From positions 1 through 7,086 of the forward strand of contig JACRBO010000182.1 of the NCBI GenBank assembly GCA_016219235.1: a stretch of 7,086 nucleotides of DNA, in the 5' to 3' direction. Position numbers and translations under genes: made by a program. This document shows positions 1-5,367 of this stretch, one piece after another; within the stretch, counting starts at the first letter, position 1, and every line of letters begins with the position of its first letter. The notes below the pieces were generated by a model. That model was not told the DNA's origin. It did no database searches and was given only the letters and a program-made list of their open reading frames with translations. The DNA comes from Chloroflexota bacterium (GTDB taxonomy: Bacteria; Chloroflexota; Anaerolineae; Fen-1058).

Positions 1-1
1 G

Positions 2-415
2 CGGACGCGCCAGCCGTGCAAGCACATCCGGCGCGTGCAGCGCGGCGAGATTGCGCCTCGCGGTCAACCGGTAACCGCGCCGTCGATGCCAGCCCCGGCC
101 GTGTCAACGCCCGTTACAGCCGACGAGCCAACGATCTCGCTGGCGAAAGTGCGGTGTGTCACGCCGGTGTTGGACGCCAGCGGCGTAGAAGTTGTGAAGG
201 TCAAAGTCCCGGATATTCCAAAGGGCAATGATCATTTCATGCTGACGGTGCTGGCCGATCTGATGTCGAACGGCGTGTCCTGGGCGACGATACAACAGCG
301 CTACTCGTTGCCGCGTGACCTGACCCAGAAATGGGTGAAGCATTACGTGCAGGAATATGGCCGGCTCATCTACGACACAAGTTTCACCGGGTTCGAGTAC
401 ATCGCGCCCAGGTAG
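2..415 (+). CDS. C-terminal part of a SWIM-like/HTH protein (5' truncated by window edge)
   Basis: The reading frame is open to the left edge, so the true start lies outside the window; the GTG at 35 lacks a ribosome binding site and is probably internal. 137 residues are visible. Residues 5-9 read PCKHI, the typical end of a SWIM zinc finger (CxCx(n)CxH), whose first two cysteines would lie upstream. A Pro/Ala/Thr-rich linker follows. Around visible residues 87-118 a segment (SNGVSWATIQQRYSLP then DLTQKWVKHY) reads like a helix-turn-helix, with small and hydrophobic residues at the expected positions and a basic/aromatic recognition helix. SWIM domains occur in DNA-binding proteins and some transposases, so a DNA-binding role is inferred. 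No DDE or recombinase catalytic motif is visible in this fragment. A terminator at 467-507 separates it from the next genes. Coding status is likely; function is uncertain. Confidence 0.6.
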   Translation, partial: RTRQPCKHIRRVQRGEIAPRGQPVTAPSMPAPAVSTPVTADEPTISLAKVRCVTPVLDASGVEVVKVKVPDIPKGNDHFMLTVLADLMSNGVSWATIQQRYSLPRDLTQKWVKHYVQEYGRLIYDTSFTGFEYIAPR

Positions 416-466
416 GCGGATGAACGTCTGCGCCATCGAAGCACCTCACAGACAACACTCTGGCAG

Positions 467-507
467 TTTCGGTCGATCGGAGCGGTCTGATCGGCCGAGA
501 TCTTTTT
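467..507 (+). terminator. Rho-independent terminator after the first gene
   Basis: Arms 467-478 and 489-500 can form a 12-bp stem as RNA (ten Watson-Crick and two G-U pairs) around a 10-base loop, followed at once by TCTTTTT at 501-507. A GC-rich stem followed by a T run is the standard form of an intrinsic terminator. It lies 52 bases after the stop codon at 413-415 and implies that the genes from 602 on need their own promoter or readthrough. Confidence 0.7.
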
Positions 508-601
508 CAAAGGACACTCTGACGGATTCTGTCCGGCGCTTGCTGTACGCGATCGCCGTTTAACCACGATGCGCCCCGTAGGGGGCAGAAGGGAACACGC
601 T
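508..601 (+). promoter_or_regulatory. Leader region of the 602 operon with a small hairpin
   Basis: This stretch lies between the terminator and the ATG at 602, so it should hold the promoter of the downstream genes, but no convincing -35/-10 pair is visible (TTGCTG at 540-545 has no good partner). A small hairpin at 570-587 pairs TGC(G)CCCC with GGGGGCA around a GTA loop, with one bulged G, directly before the AGAAGGGA ribosome binding site (587-594). It includes the alternative ATG at 569, which argues that 569 is not the start used. A 47-codon frame at 420-563 crosses this area and the terminator and is not believed. Confidence 0.35.
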
Positions 602-1588
602 ATGACCGATTACCTGGGCTATTTGACCTGGTGGACGGTGCCGGATGTGATGGCGCCGTACAAAGAATTGAACGACGCAGCCACGCGGGTGGGTTTCCCG
701 CTGGACTGCATCCCCAGGCCGCCCGCGCCTCGTCACGCGTGGGAAAAGGCCGCCAACGTTGGTGGTCAACGCGGCCTGCTGTTGGAGACGCCGACTGATC
801 TCGGCAACACCGTCTTTATCCAGCACGGGGTCGCGCCGGAAGTACGGCTGATTACGCGCCGTGTCTCGGATAAGGCCCCGGCGCTGTGCCGGCATCTCGT
901 GCGCGAGGTGACCGTGGGCACGTCGGCGCGGGCCGATGTGCAGTTGTCGATGGCTACGGTCGCCGTGCTGGAATTTGATTGCACGACATTGAGGGCCAAC
1001 GTCGTCCAGCTGCACGATTACGAGGGTTGGACCAACGGCAACGTCACCGCCATCACACAGGACATCGAGGCGCGCCGGGCGGCCTTGCTGGATAACGCTG
1101 ACGGCAACGACGTGCGTGAAGGCGTGCGGAAGTTACTGGAGTCGCTGCAGCGCGTGGGCTTGCGCGGCACGGGTGGGGTGTATTTCGTGCCCGATTCCGC
1201 GCCTGATGCTGAATACAGTCTCAAGGCAATGCGGGCGTTCATCAAGAGCCTGCGCCCGTGGGTCACTGGCAAGCTGCAACCGTCGTGCAATATCGTGCGG
1301 CTGCACGGCGAAGAAGCCGAGCATCTGCGCGAGGAGATCATCGAGTCGGCAACGGACGAGTTCAAGCGCCGGTTGGCGGATCTGGCCGACAAGGTCGATC
1401 CGATCCTGCATGGTCGCGTGAATAGCCGGACAGCGGATAAGATCGCGTACGCGGCGACCGAGGATCTGTTGAAGATTCAGTCGGCGATCGCGTCGTACCG
1501 TGACAGCCTGCGCGACGACTTCTCGTCCATCAGCGACATGCTGGTCATGGCCCAAACCGCCGTGACGCGCGCGATGGGTGAGGCATAA
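602..1588 (+). CDS. Uncharacterised 328-aa protein (possibly DUF6744-like)
   Basis: The start at 602 is chosen over an in-frame ATG at 569 because AGAAGGGA sits 7 bases upstream of 602, while 569 lies in a hairpin. The 328-residue product has no signal peptide or membrane segment and is probably cytoplasmic. The N-terminal half is mixed alpha/beta (for example ATVAVLEFDC near 118-127). A Gly-rich RGTGGVYFVP motif lies at 188-197. The C-terminal third (about 235-325) is charged and helical (EEAEHLREEIIESATDEFKRRLADLADKV). The GTGGVYFVP motif with a helical tail recalls a family of uncharacterised phage and actinobacterial proteins that I associate from memory with DUF6744; this is a weak assignment. 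It heads a run of coupled genes: its TAA is one base before the next ATG. Coding is secure; function unknown. Confidence 0.85.
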   Translation: MTDYLGYLTWWTVPDVMAPYKELNDAATRVGFPLDCIPRPPAPRHAWEKAANVGGQRGLLLETPTDLGNTVFIQHGVAPEVRLITRRVSDKAPALCRHLVREVTVGTSARADVQLSMATVAVLEFDCTTLRANVVQLHDYEGWTNGNVTAITQDIEARRAALLDNADGNDVREGVRKLLESLQRVGLRGTGGVYFVPDSAPDAEYSLKAMRAFIKSLRPWVTGKLQPSCNIVRLHGEEAEHLREEIIESATDEFKRRLADLADKVDPILHGRVNSRTADKIAYAATEDLLKIQSAIASYRDSLRDDFSSISDMLVMAQTAVTRAMGEA

Positions 1589-1589
1589 C

Positions 1590-2054
1590 ATGACCAATCG
1601 TTTGCACGTGCTCAGTGATGGGCAACAGACGTGCGTGATCGTCACCGACGAGCCGAGCGTCACGGCGGCGGTGAAACGTCAACTGCTGGCGGCCGCTGTA
1701 CAAGCCGGTCTGATCGATCCGCACCTGGTGTCGACCAGTCCTATTCAGTCGCCACACAACCTGAGGCAGATCGGGCTTGCGCCGTGGCAGCCGCTGGTCT
1801 ATGTGAATGGACCAACGGCGGCGGATACAACCCAGGACTTTGATCGCCTGCTGGCTGACGATCAGTGGTATGCCGTGCGTTGCGAAGCGGATGGCTCGCG
1901 GACGGTTGACTACCATCTGGGCAGTTGTCGTGATCCGCAGTCGCCCACCCATCAGTTGCAGCTAGCCCAGTTGGACGCGCGCGTCGGGCTGATGCGAGGT
2001 GCGGCGATAAAGCACTTGCGGCGCAATCTGGTGCATATCAGCCGCCCACAATAG
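1590..2054 (+). CDS. Hypothetical protein, 154 aa
   Basis: ATG 1590 follows the previous TAA by one base and has a GGTGAGG ribosome binding site at 1577-1583 inside the upstream gene, so translation is probably coupled. An in-frame upstream start at 1578 is less likely. The 154-residue protein is soluble, with no transmembrane segment. It opens with a beta-like stretch (QQTCVIVTDEP), then an Ala-rich helix (VTAAVKRQLLAAAVQAGLI), a middle part with QPLVYVNGP, and a basic C-terminus (AAIKHLRRNLVHISRPQ). I see no catalytic motif and recognise no family. Its TAG at 2052-2054 overlaps the AGGAGG site of the next gene. Placement in the operon suggests a role shared with its neighbours, but nothing more can be said. 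Confidence 0.8.
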   Translation: MTNRLHVLSDGQQTCVIVTDEPSVTAAVKRQLLAAAVQAGLIDPHLVSTSPIQSPHNLRQIGLAPWQPLVYVNGPTAADTTQDFDRLLADDQWYAVRCEADGSRTVDYHLGSCRDPQSPTHQLQLAQLDARVGLMRGAAIKHLRRNLVHISRPQ

Positions 2055-2063
2055 GAGGAACTT

Positions 2064-2462
2064 ATGCAAGACTTTCCTGGCATTACGCTCCTGACGGGCT
2101 ATCTGGAAATCGAAGATGCCCGAGTGCGGCACTGCGATGTCATTAGCCATCGCCTGCATGCGGCCTTGCAGCGTCTCAACACTTACGCGCTGAATGGCGC
2201 GTGGGTGCTGCACGCCAGTTGCACCGACTACGTGGGTCGCGTGCTCGACGGCCAGTTGCGCCGACACGATAACGTGACGGTCATCGTCACTGGCGACGCG
2301 CGTGACGCAACGCAGTTCAAGCGCTACGTGTTACCGGCCTTGCAGCGTGATGAGCCGGTCGTGCGACTCACCCTCGTAGGTGGCATCGTGTCGCAGCCGG
2401 CCACGGGCGTTCGCACCTCCATCGTCGGTTTAGCGCTGGGCGAGTCGTCACCGGCGGCCTGA
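2064..2462 (+). CDS. Hypothetical protein, 132 aa
   Basis: The ATG at 2064 has an excellent AGGAGG site at 2053-2058 with 5-base spacing, so the start is well supported. The 132-residue product looks alpha/beta: an amphipathic helix (HRLHAALQRLNTYAL, about 29-43), a strand (NVTVIVTGD), a helix with Asp/Arg (ARDATQFKRYVLPALQRDEPVVRLTLVGG), and a low-charge C-terminal strand (TSIVGLALGE). No metal-binding cluster, signal peptide or membrane helix is seen. No family is recognised. The next ATG comes one base after its TGA, another sign of a coupled operon. Confidence 0.8.
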   Translation: MQDFPGITLLTGYLEIEDARVRHCDVISHRLHAALQRLNTYALNGAWVLHASCTDYVGRVLDGQLRRHDNVTVIVTGDARDATQFKRYVLPALQRDEPVVRLTLVGGIVSQPATGVRTSIVGLALGESSPAA

Positions 2463-2463
2463 G

Positions 2464-2625
2464 ATGTCGATTATTCTATCGCTTGGCCGCTGGGGCGGTG
2501 TGTACGTGCACTATCGCGGCTACACCCGGCGTATCTGTCTGGGGTGGCTGGCGATCACGTTCGTGCCGGAAGACATCGATGTGGTGCTGAGTCGTTTGAT
2601 TCAGCGCGGGAAGCGAGGCCAGTGA
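2464..2625 (+). CDS. Small conserved-looking protein, 53 aa (GRWGG...CLGW)
   Basis: This short gene fills the gap between two coupled genes exactly: ATG 2464 follows the upstream TGA by one base, and its TGA (2623-2625) overlaps the next ATG (2625-2627) by one base. The product begins MSIILSLGRWGGVYVHYRGY and continues with TRRICLGWLAITFVPEDID, then a short helix and a basic tail (QRGKRGQ). The Trp/Gly-rich GRWGG-x3-H...CLGW pattern resembles small phage proteins I recall, but I cannot name a family. It is too small and too polar overall for a clear membrane protein, although CLGWLAITFV is hydrophobic. The ribosome binding site is weak, so it probably relies on ribosomes arriving from the upstream gene. 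Confidence 0.65.
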   Translation: MSIILSLGRWGGVYVHYRGYTRRICLGWLAITFVPEDIDVVLSRLIQRGKRGQ

Positions 2626-3146
2626 TGGACACGATCATCGCGGTCGATGTGACGCCCCGCTGGCTGTATGGACACACACAGCTGGATGTGGACGAGAAAG
2701 ATGAGCCATTCACCTGCGACATGGTGCTGGCGATCGCCAGAATTCATCAGCGCCTGAATGTCCTGATGACGGAAGGCTCACCCGGCTTTAGCAGTCTGGC
2801 CGGAGTGCGGACGGTCATCGCTGTGGAGTTGGAGAATCTGCATCGCATCCGGCTCAGCGGACTGAAAGGCGACCGGCTGTTGCTGTGTGGTGTCTATGGC
2901 GACGAGTGCGTGTTTGAAACAGCCCGGCAACTGCGGCGGCGCGGCTATGAAGTGGCGCTGCTGGAAGATGCCTGCCTGTGGTCAGCGCCCTTGCCGGTGT
3001 TGCTGGACGATGAGCCGACCGCGCGGGAGTTGAATCAAGTGCCGCGGTTGCGCGCGATCGATCTGTGGCCGAACCTGGCTGATCTGGCAGGGGATGCCAT
3101 CCGGGAGATGCCCGATCTGTGGACCGGCGATCCGCCCAGTCTCTAG
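2625..3146 (+). CDS. Isochorismatase-like cysteine hydrolase-fold protein, 173 aa
   Basis: The start at 2625 (TGATG overlap with the previous stop, GAGG at 2614-2617) is preferred to longer in-frame versions. Residues 85-117 (LLLCGVYGDECVFETA... then RGYEVALLEDAC) match the hallmark of the isochorismatase/nicotinamidase superfamily: strand, Gly-Val, then Asp-x-Cys-Val-x-x-Thr-Ala, a helix, Gly-Tyr-x-Val and strand-Asp-Ala. Cys95 would be the nucleophile. Asp8 in IIAVDVTPRW is in the right place for the first catalytic Asp. The usual catalytic Lys before the Cys strand is not evident; only Lys81 (SGLKGDRLLLC) is near, so activity is uncertain. At 173 residues it is a little short for the family (often 180-220). 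Family members hydrolyse amides or vinyl ethers (nicotinamide, isochorismate, N-carbamoyl compounds); the substrate here cannot be told. It is the last gene of its run. Confidence 0.6.
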   Translation: MDTIIAVDVTPRWLYGHTQLDVDEKDEPFTCDMVLAIARIHQRLNVLMTEGSPGFSSLAGVRTVIAVELENLHRIRLSGLKGDRLLLCGVYGDECVFETARQLRRRGYEVALLEDACLWSAPLPVLLDDEPTARELNQVPRLRAIDLWPNLADLAGDAIREMPDLWTGDPPSL

Positions 3147-3164
3147 CCGCGATCACCGCTTGAA

Positions 3165-3210
3165 GTTGATCTAGCGTTGACCCAGGTCAATCTTGCGGCG
3201 CAAGATCAAC
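3165..3210. repeat. Nested inverted repeats (possible operator or RNA fold)
   Basis: Three perfect inverted repeats are packed into 46 bases. TTGACC-CA-GGTCAA spans 3177-3190. ATCTTGCG-G-CGCAAGAT spans 3190-3206. An outer pair GTTGATCT (3165-3172) and AGATCAAC (3203-3210) encloses both. There is no T run after it, so it is a poor terminator. The arrangement fits adjacent operator sites or a branched RNA leader. Confidence 0.55.
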
Positions 3211-3344
3211 ACGCTACCTGGAGGAGTTGAGGCTGTCTGGTTATCTGGAATGGTGCAGCGCGTGGCAGGTGCCTGACGTTCGAATAGGCGCGAGCCATCC
3301 GTGTACCAACGGACGTGCGGACATTTGGTCTGCGTTAGGGCCCG

Positions 3345-3395
3345 GTTTTGAGGTAGTTTTGATGGACATCCAAGATCGGGGCAAAAGATCAAAAC
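3345..3395. repeat. GTTTTGA repeats: two direct at 11-bp spacing, one inverted
   Basis: GTTTTGA occurs at 3345-3351 and again at 3356-3363 (as GTTTTGAT), 11 bases apart, about one helical turn. The exact inverse ATCAAAAC is at 3388-3395. They lie just before the ribosome binding site at 3401. Helically phased copies suggest protein binding, or an RNA stem of 8 bp with a 24-base loop. Confidence 0.4.
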
Positions 3396-3411
3396 GAAGT
3401 AGGAGGTGACT

Positions 3412-3876
3412 ATGGACTTCAAGATTGAGTCAATGACGATCCCGCTGTCTGCCCCGGCACTGGCCGCGCGGTCATCCGTCGAAATCCTCGCGGATGAGGC
3501 CGATATTCGGCTGAATATCCACGACCGTGAGGACGCCTGGTGCAAGGTCGTCACCCTTGAATTCAATGAGCGCGGTGAGTTGGTGCTGAATGTTTGGGAT
3601 CATCTGCGCTACGCTCAGCGCCTGGCGCCGGATTCGTCCAGCGTCTTGCTGCACGCGGGCGGAACGCGCGAAATCCAAACGGCGGCGGACGGGCCAGGTT
3701 TCGGCATCCGGCGAGGGCCGGATGCAACCTACCCGTTCGACGTGTGGGAAAGCTTTCGCGGCCAACCAACGCTGGTGAATTCGTACGCAACGCTGGCCGC
3801 TGTCTATGAAGACTTTCCACAGGCCGTTGATCAAACGGGCGAAGTGGAAGTGACGCCCCATGCCACACTGGCTTGA
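3412..3876 (+). CDS. Hypothetical protein, 154 aa
   Basis: ATG 3412 has AGGAGG at 3401-3406 with 5-base spacing; an in-frame GTG at 3406 lies inside that site and is rejected. The 154-residue product is acidic and looks beta-rich (SVEILADEADIRLNIHD, KVVTLEFNERGELVLNVWD, SVLLHAGGTREIQTA), with a Gly/Pro-rich middle (DGPGFGIRRGPDATYPF) and a helix-forming end. No catalytic motif, Cys cluster, signal peptide or transmembrane helix is seen, and no family is recognised. It overlaps the following zinc-ribbon gene by 17 bases in another frame, so the two are translated from one message. Confidence 0.8.
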   Translation: MDFKIESMTIPLSAPALAARSSVEILADEADIRLNIHDREDAWCKVVTLEFNERGELVLNVWDHLRYAQRLAPDSSSVLLHAGGTREIQTAADGPGFGIRRGPDATYPFDVWESFRGQPTLVNSYATLAAVYEDFPQAVDQTGEVEVTPHATLA

Positions 3877-4081
3877 ACCAACGCTCCAGCCGATCGCCTA
3901 TACCCCGTATGAGATGTTTCTAGCCGGGCAGCGGGTCACGTGCCCGACGTGCCACCAGCCGATGTGGCTGATGTGTCCGAAGTTCGTCCAGGCTGTGGAC
4001 GCCGCGCCGACCTTCACGGTGTGTTTCTTCTGCCGCAAGGTTGAGCAAGTGGGCGTTGGCCCGGTGACGACAGCGATCTGA
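3860..4081 (+). CDS. Small zinc-ribbon protein, 73 aa
   Basis: The start ATG at 3860 lies inside the end of the previous gene, with GGAAG at 3846-3850 about 9 bases upstream. The product has two Cys-x2-Cys knuckles, Cys28-Pro-Thr-Cys31 and Cys55-Phe-Phe-Cys58, 23 residues apart, the layout of a zinc ribbon; an extra Cys39 (LMCPK) lies between them. Zinc ribbons of this size usually bind nucleic acid or act as protein adaptors, and which applies here is unknown. No other domain fits in 73 residues. It is the last gene before the gap upstream of the RavA-like ATPase. Confidence 0.75.
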   Translation: MPHWLEPTLQPIAYTPYEMFLAGQRVTCPTCHQPMWLMCPKFVQAVDAAPTFTVCFFCRKVEQVGVGPVTTAI

Positions 4082-4176
4082 GCCGATCGATTTGTTGCGT
4101 GAGTCGGCTGCAATATTCAACTCTGCCCCGGTCAGTTGGCTTAGCCAATTGGCCGGTTGCCTTTCAGGAGGCCACT
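4082..4176 (+). promoter_or_regulatory. Leader of the RavA/ViaA-like pair with inverted repeats
   Basis: The 95-bp gap holds a perfect inverted repeat TTGGCT-T-AGCCAA at 4136-4148, overlapping a second palindrome CCAATTGG at 4145-4152, 14 bases before the AGGAGG site (4166-4171). A weaker stem AGCCGA (4081-4086)/TCGGCT (4104-4109) has a 17-base loop and no T run, so it is a poor terminator. No clear sigma70-type promoter is seen. An operator or leader role is inferred from position only. Confidence 0.35.
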
Positions 4177-5367
4177 ATGACCAGGAAAATTGCTGTGACC
4201 GATCCGGGATCGGTCGTGTTGACCACGCTGGCGCTGACGCCGTTGGCAACGCTTACCGCGGCCTTGCGCCAACTGCGCGATCAAGTCGCGTCGCAGTTCG
4301 TCGCGCGCGCTGAAATGGTCGAGGCCGTGCTGACCGCGCTGGTCGCAGGCGAGCACGTTTTCGTCTACGGTCCGCCCGGCACCGCAAAATCGTCAGTGTT
4401 GCGGAGTCTCGCCTCGGGCTTTGGCGGCAAGTTCTTCCGCATCGTCCTCAACCCGGACATCACGCGCGAAGATGTGATCGGCCCGCTCGATCCGGCGGCC
4501 GTACGCAACGGCGAATGGCGGCGCAAGATCGGCAACTTTGCCGCCGCCGACCTCGCCTTTCTCGATGAGATCTGGAAGGCCTCGCCGCAAGTCGCCAACA
4601 TGCTGCTGGATGGCCTGGAAGAGCGCCTGATCACGGATGGCGATCAAGACTTCCCTATCCCGTTGATCTCTGCCGTCGCGGCCTCGAATGAAGTGTCCGA
4701 CGACAAGGCGCTGCGCGCCGCATACGACCGATTTTTGGTGAGGCTATCCGTTGGTTATCTGCATGATCCCAGCGACTTTCAGGCGATGCTCACTTCGCTG
4801 GGCGGCGCACCGATCCCAGCCGTCATCACGGCGGCCGATCTGCGCGCCCTTAATCAGACGGTCGGGCAAATGGCCCTGAACCCGCCGACCGCACTGATCG
4901 ACAAGACGGCGGAACTCTGGCGTGTGATCGGCCAGGGTCGCCTCAGCGATCGCCGTTGGAAGAAGACGGTGAAGTTGGCGCTGGCCAACGCGCTGCTCAA
5001 CGATGAAACGCCGTCGCCGCGGCATCTGGGCGTCGCGCGCTGGACGCTGTGGGCCGAGCCGGATGAAGAGACCCAGATCCGCAACACGGTCCTGGGTTTA
5101 ACTGATCCGGTTGCCAGCGATGTGCTGGACTGCGAGGCGCTGCTGGCTGATCTCAAGGCCAAAGGCGTCAACCTGGGCGGCATGAAGCTGCAAGAGCGCG
5201 CGGAGGTGGCGGGCAAGTCCCGCAAGTTGATGGGCCGGGTCGACAAGATTAGCGGCAGCCCGGACGCGAAAGCGTATGCGGCGCGGCTGACGGCAGTGAG
5301 AAACGAGGCGAACAATCTCGTCACGCAGGTACTCGATCTGATGGCGAATCCGACCGGGGGGCTGTAA
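4177..5367 (+). CDS. RavA-like MoxR-family AAA+ ATPase, 396 aa
   Basis: ATG 4177 has a perfect AGGAGG at 4166-4171 with 5-base spacing; longer in-frame starts (4099) are rejected. The AAA+ core is complete. Walker A is GPPGTAKS (65-72), Walker B LAFLDE (126-131), followed by IWKASP as in RavA proteins. Sensor 1 is Asn171 in AASNE, arginine-finger candidates are Arg185/Arg189 (YDRFLVRL), and sensor 2 is SDRRWKK (257-263), a RavA-type signature. MoxR ATPases form hexamers that use ATP to remodel partners together with VWA proteins. Enterobacterial RavA is about 500 residues and carries a LARA domain; here only a helical tail (about 265-396) follows the core, so no LARA domain is expected and LdcI binding is unlikely. 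It overlaps the VWA gene by one base (TAATG), a strong sign of joint work. Cytoplasmic; no membrane segment. Confidence 0.9.
   Translation: MTRKIAVTDPGSVVLTTLALTPLATLTAALRQLRDQVASQFVARAEMVEAVLTALVAGEHVFVYGPPGTAKSSVLRSLASGFGGKFFRIVLNPDITREDVIGPLDPAAVRNGEWRRKIGNFAAADLAFLDEIWKASPQVANMLLDGLEERLITDGDQDFPIPLISAVAASNEVSDDKALRAAYDRFLVRLSVGYLHDPSDFQAMLTSLGGAPIPAVITAADLRALNQTVGQMALNPPTALIDKTAELWRVIGQGRLSDRRWKKTVKLALANALLNDETPSPRHLGVARWTLWAEPDEETQIRNTVLGLTDPVASDVLDCEALLADLKAKGVNLGGMKLQERAEVAGKSRKLMGRVDKISGSPDAKAYAARLTAVRNEANNLVTQVLDLMANPTGGL

Larger units (their letters stand above)
3147..3411 (+). promoter_or_regulatory. 265-bp intergenic region, probably regulatory
   Basis: No convincing gene lies here. 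A 60-codon frame starting at TTG 3227 has poor spacing to GGAGG (2 bases) and is rich in codons its neighbours avoid (AGG, AGA, ATA, CGA, TTA). The region holds nested inverted repeats at 3165-3210 and GTTTTGA-type repeats at 3345-3395, described separately. It ends with an AGGAGG site (3401-3406) for the gene at 3412. A weak promoter candidate is TTGACC (3177-3182) with CAAGAT (3201-3206), spacer 18; the -10 match is poor. A role as promoter/operator for the 3412 genes is inferred. Confidence 0.4.

Noticed and set aside
2..415. Insertion sequence at the left edge, suggested by the SWIM-like motif
   Set aside because: No catalytic residues, terminal inverted repeats or target duplication are visible in the fragment.
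420..563. 47-codon frame starting at ATG 420
   Set aside because: It runs straight through the terminator at 467-507, has a poor ribosome binding site, and its product (Arg/Ser-rich) looks non-coding.
1018..1663. Antisense frames opposite the 602 and 1590 genes
   Set aside because: They have no ribosome binding sites and only mirror the codon bias of the + strand genes.
3227..3409. 60-codon frame starting at TTG 3227
   Set aside because: Spacing to GGAGG is only 2 bases, codon use differs from the neighbours (AGG, AGA, ATA, CGA, TTA), and it covers the repeats at 3345-3395. A real small gene is not fully excluded.
4081..4109. Terminator after the zinc-ribbon gene
   Set aside because: The 6-bp stem has a 17-base loop and no following T run, too weak to call.
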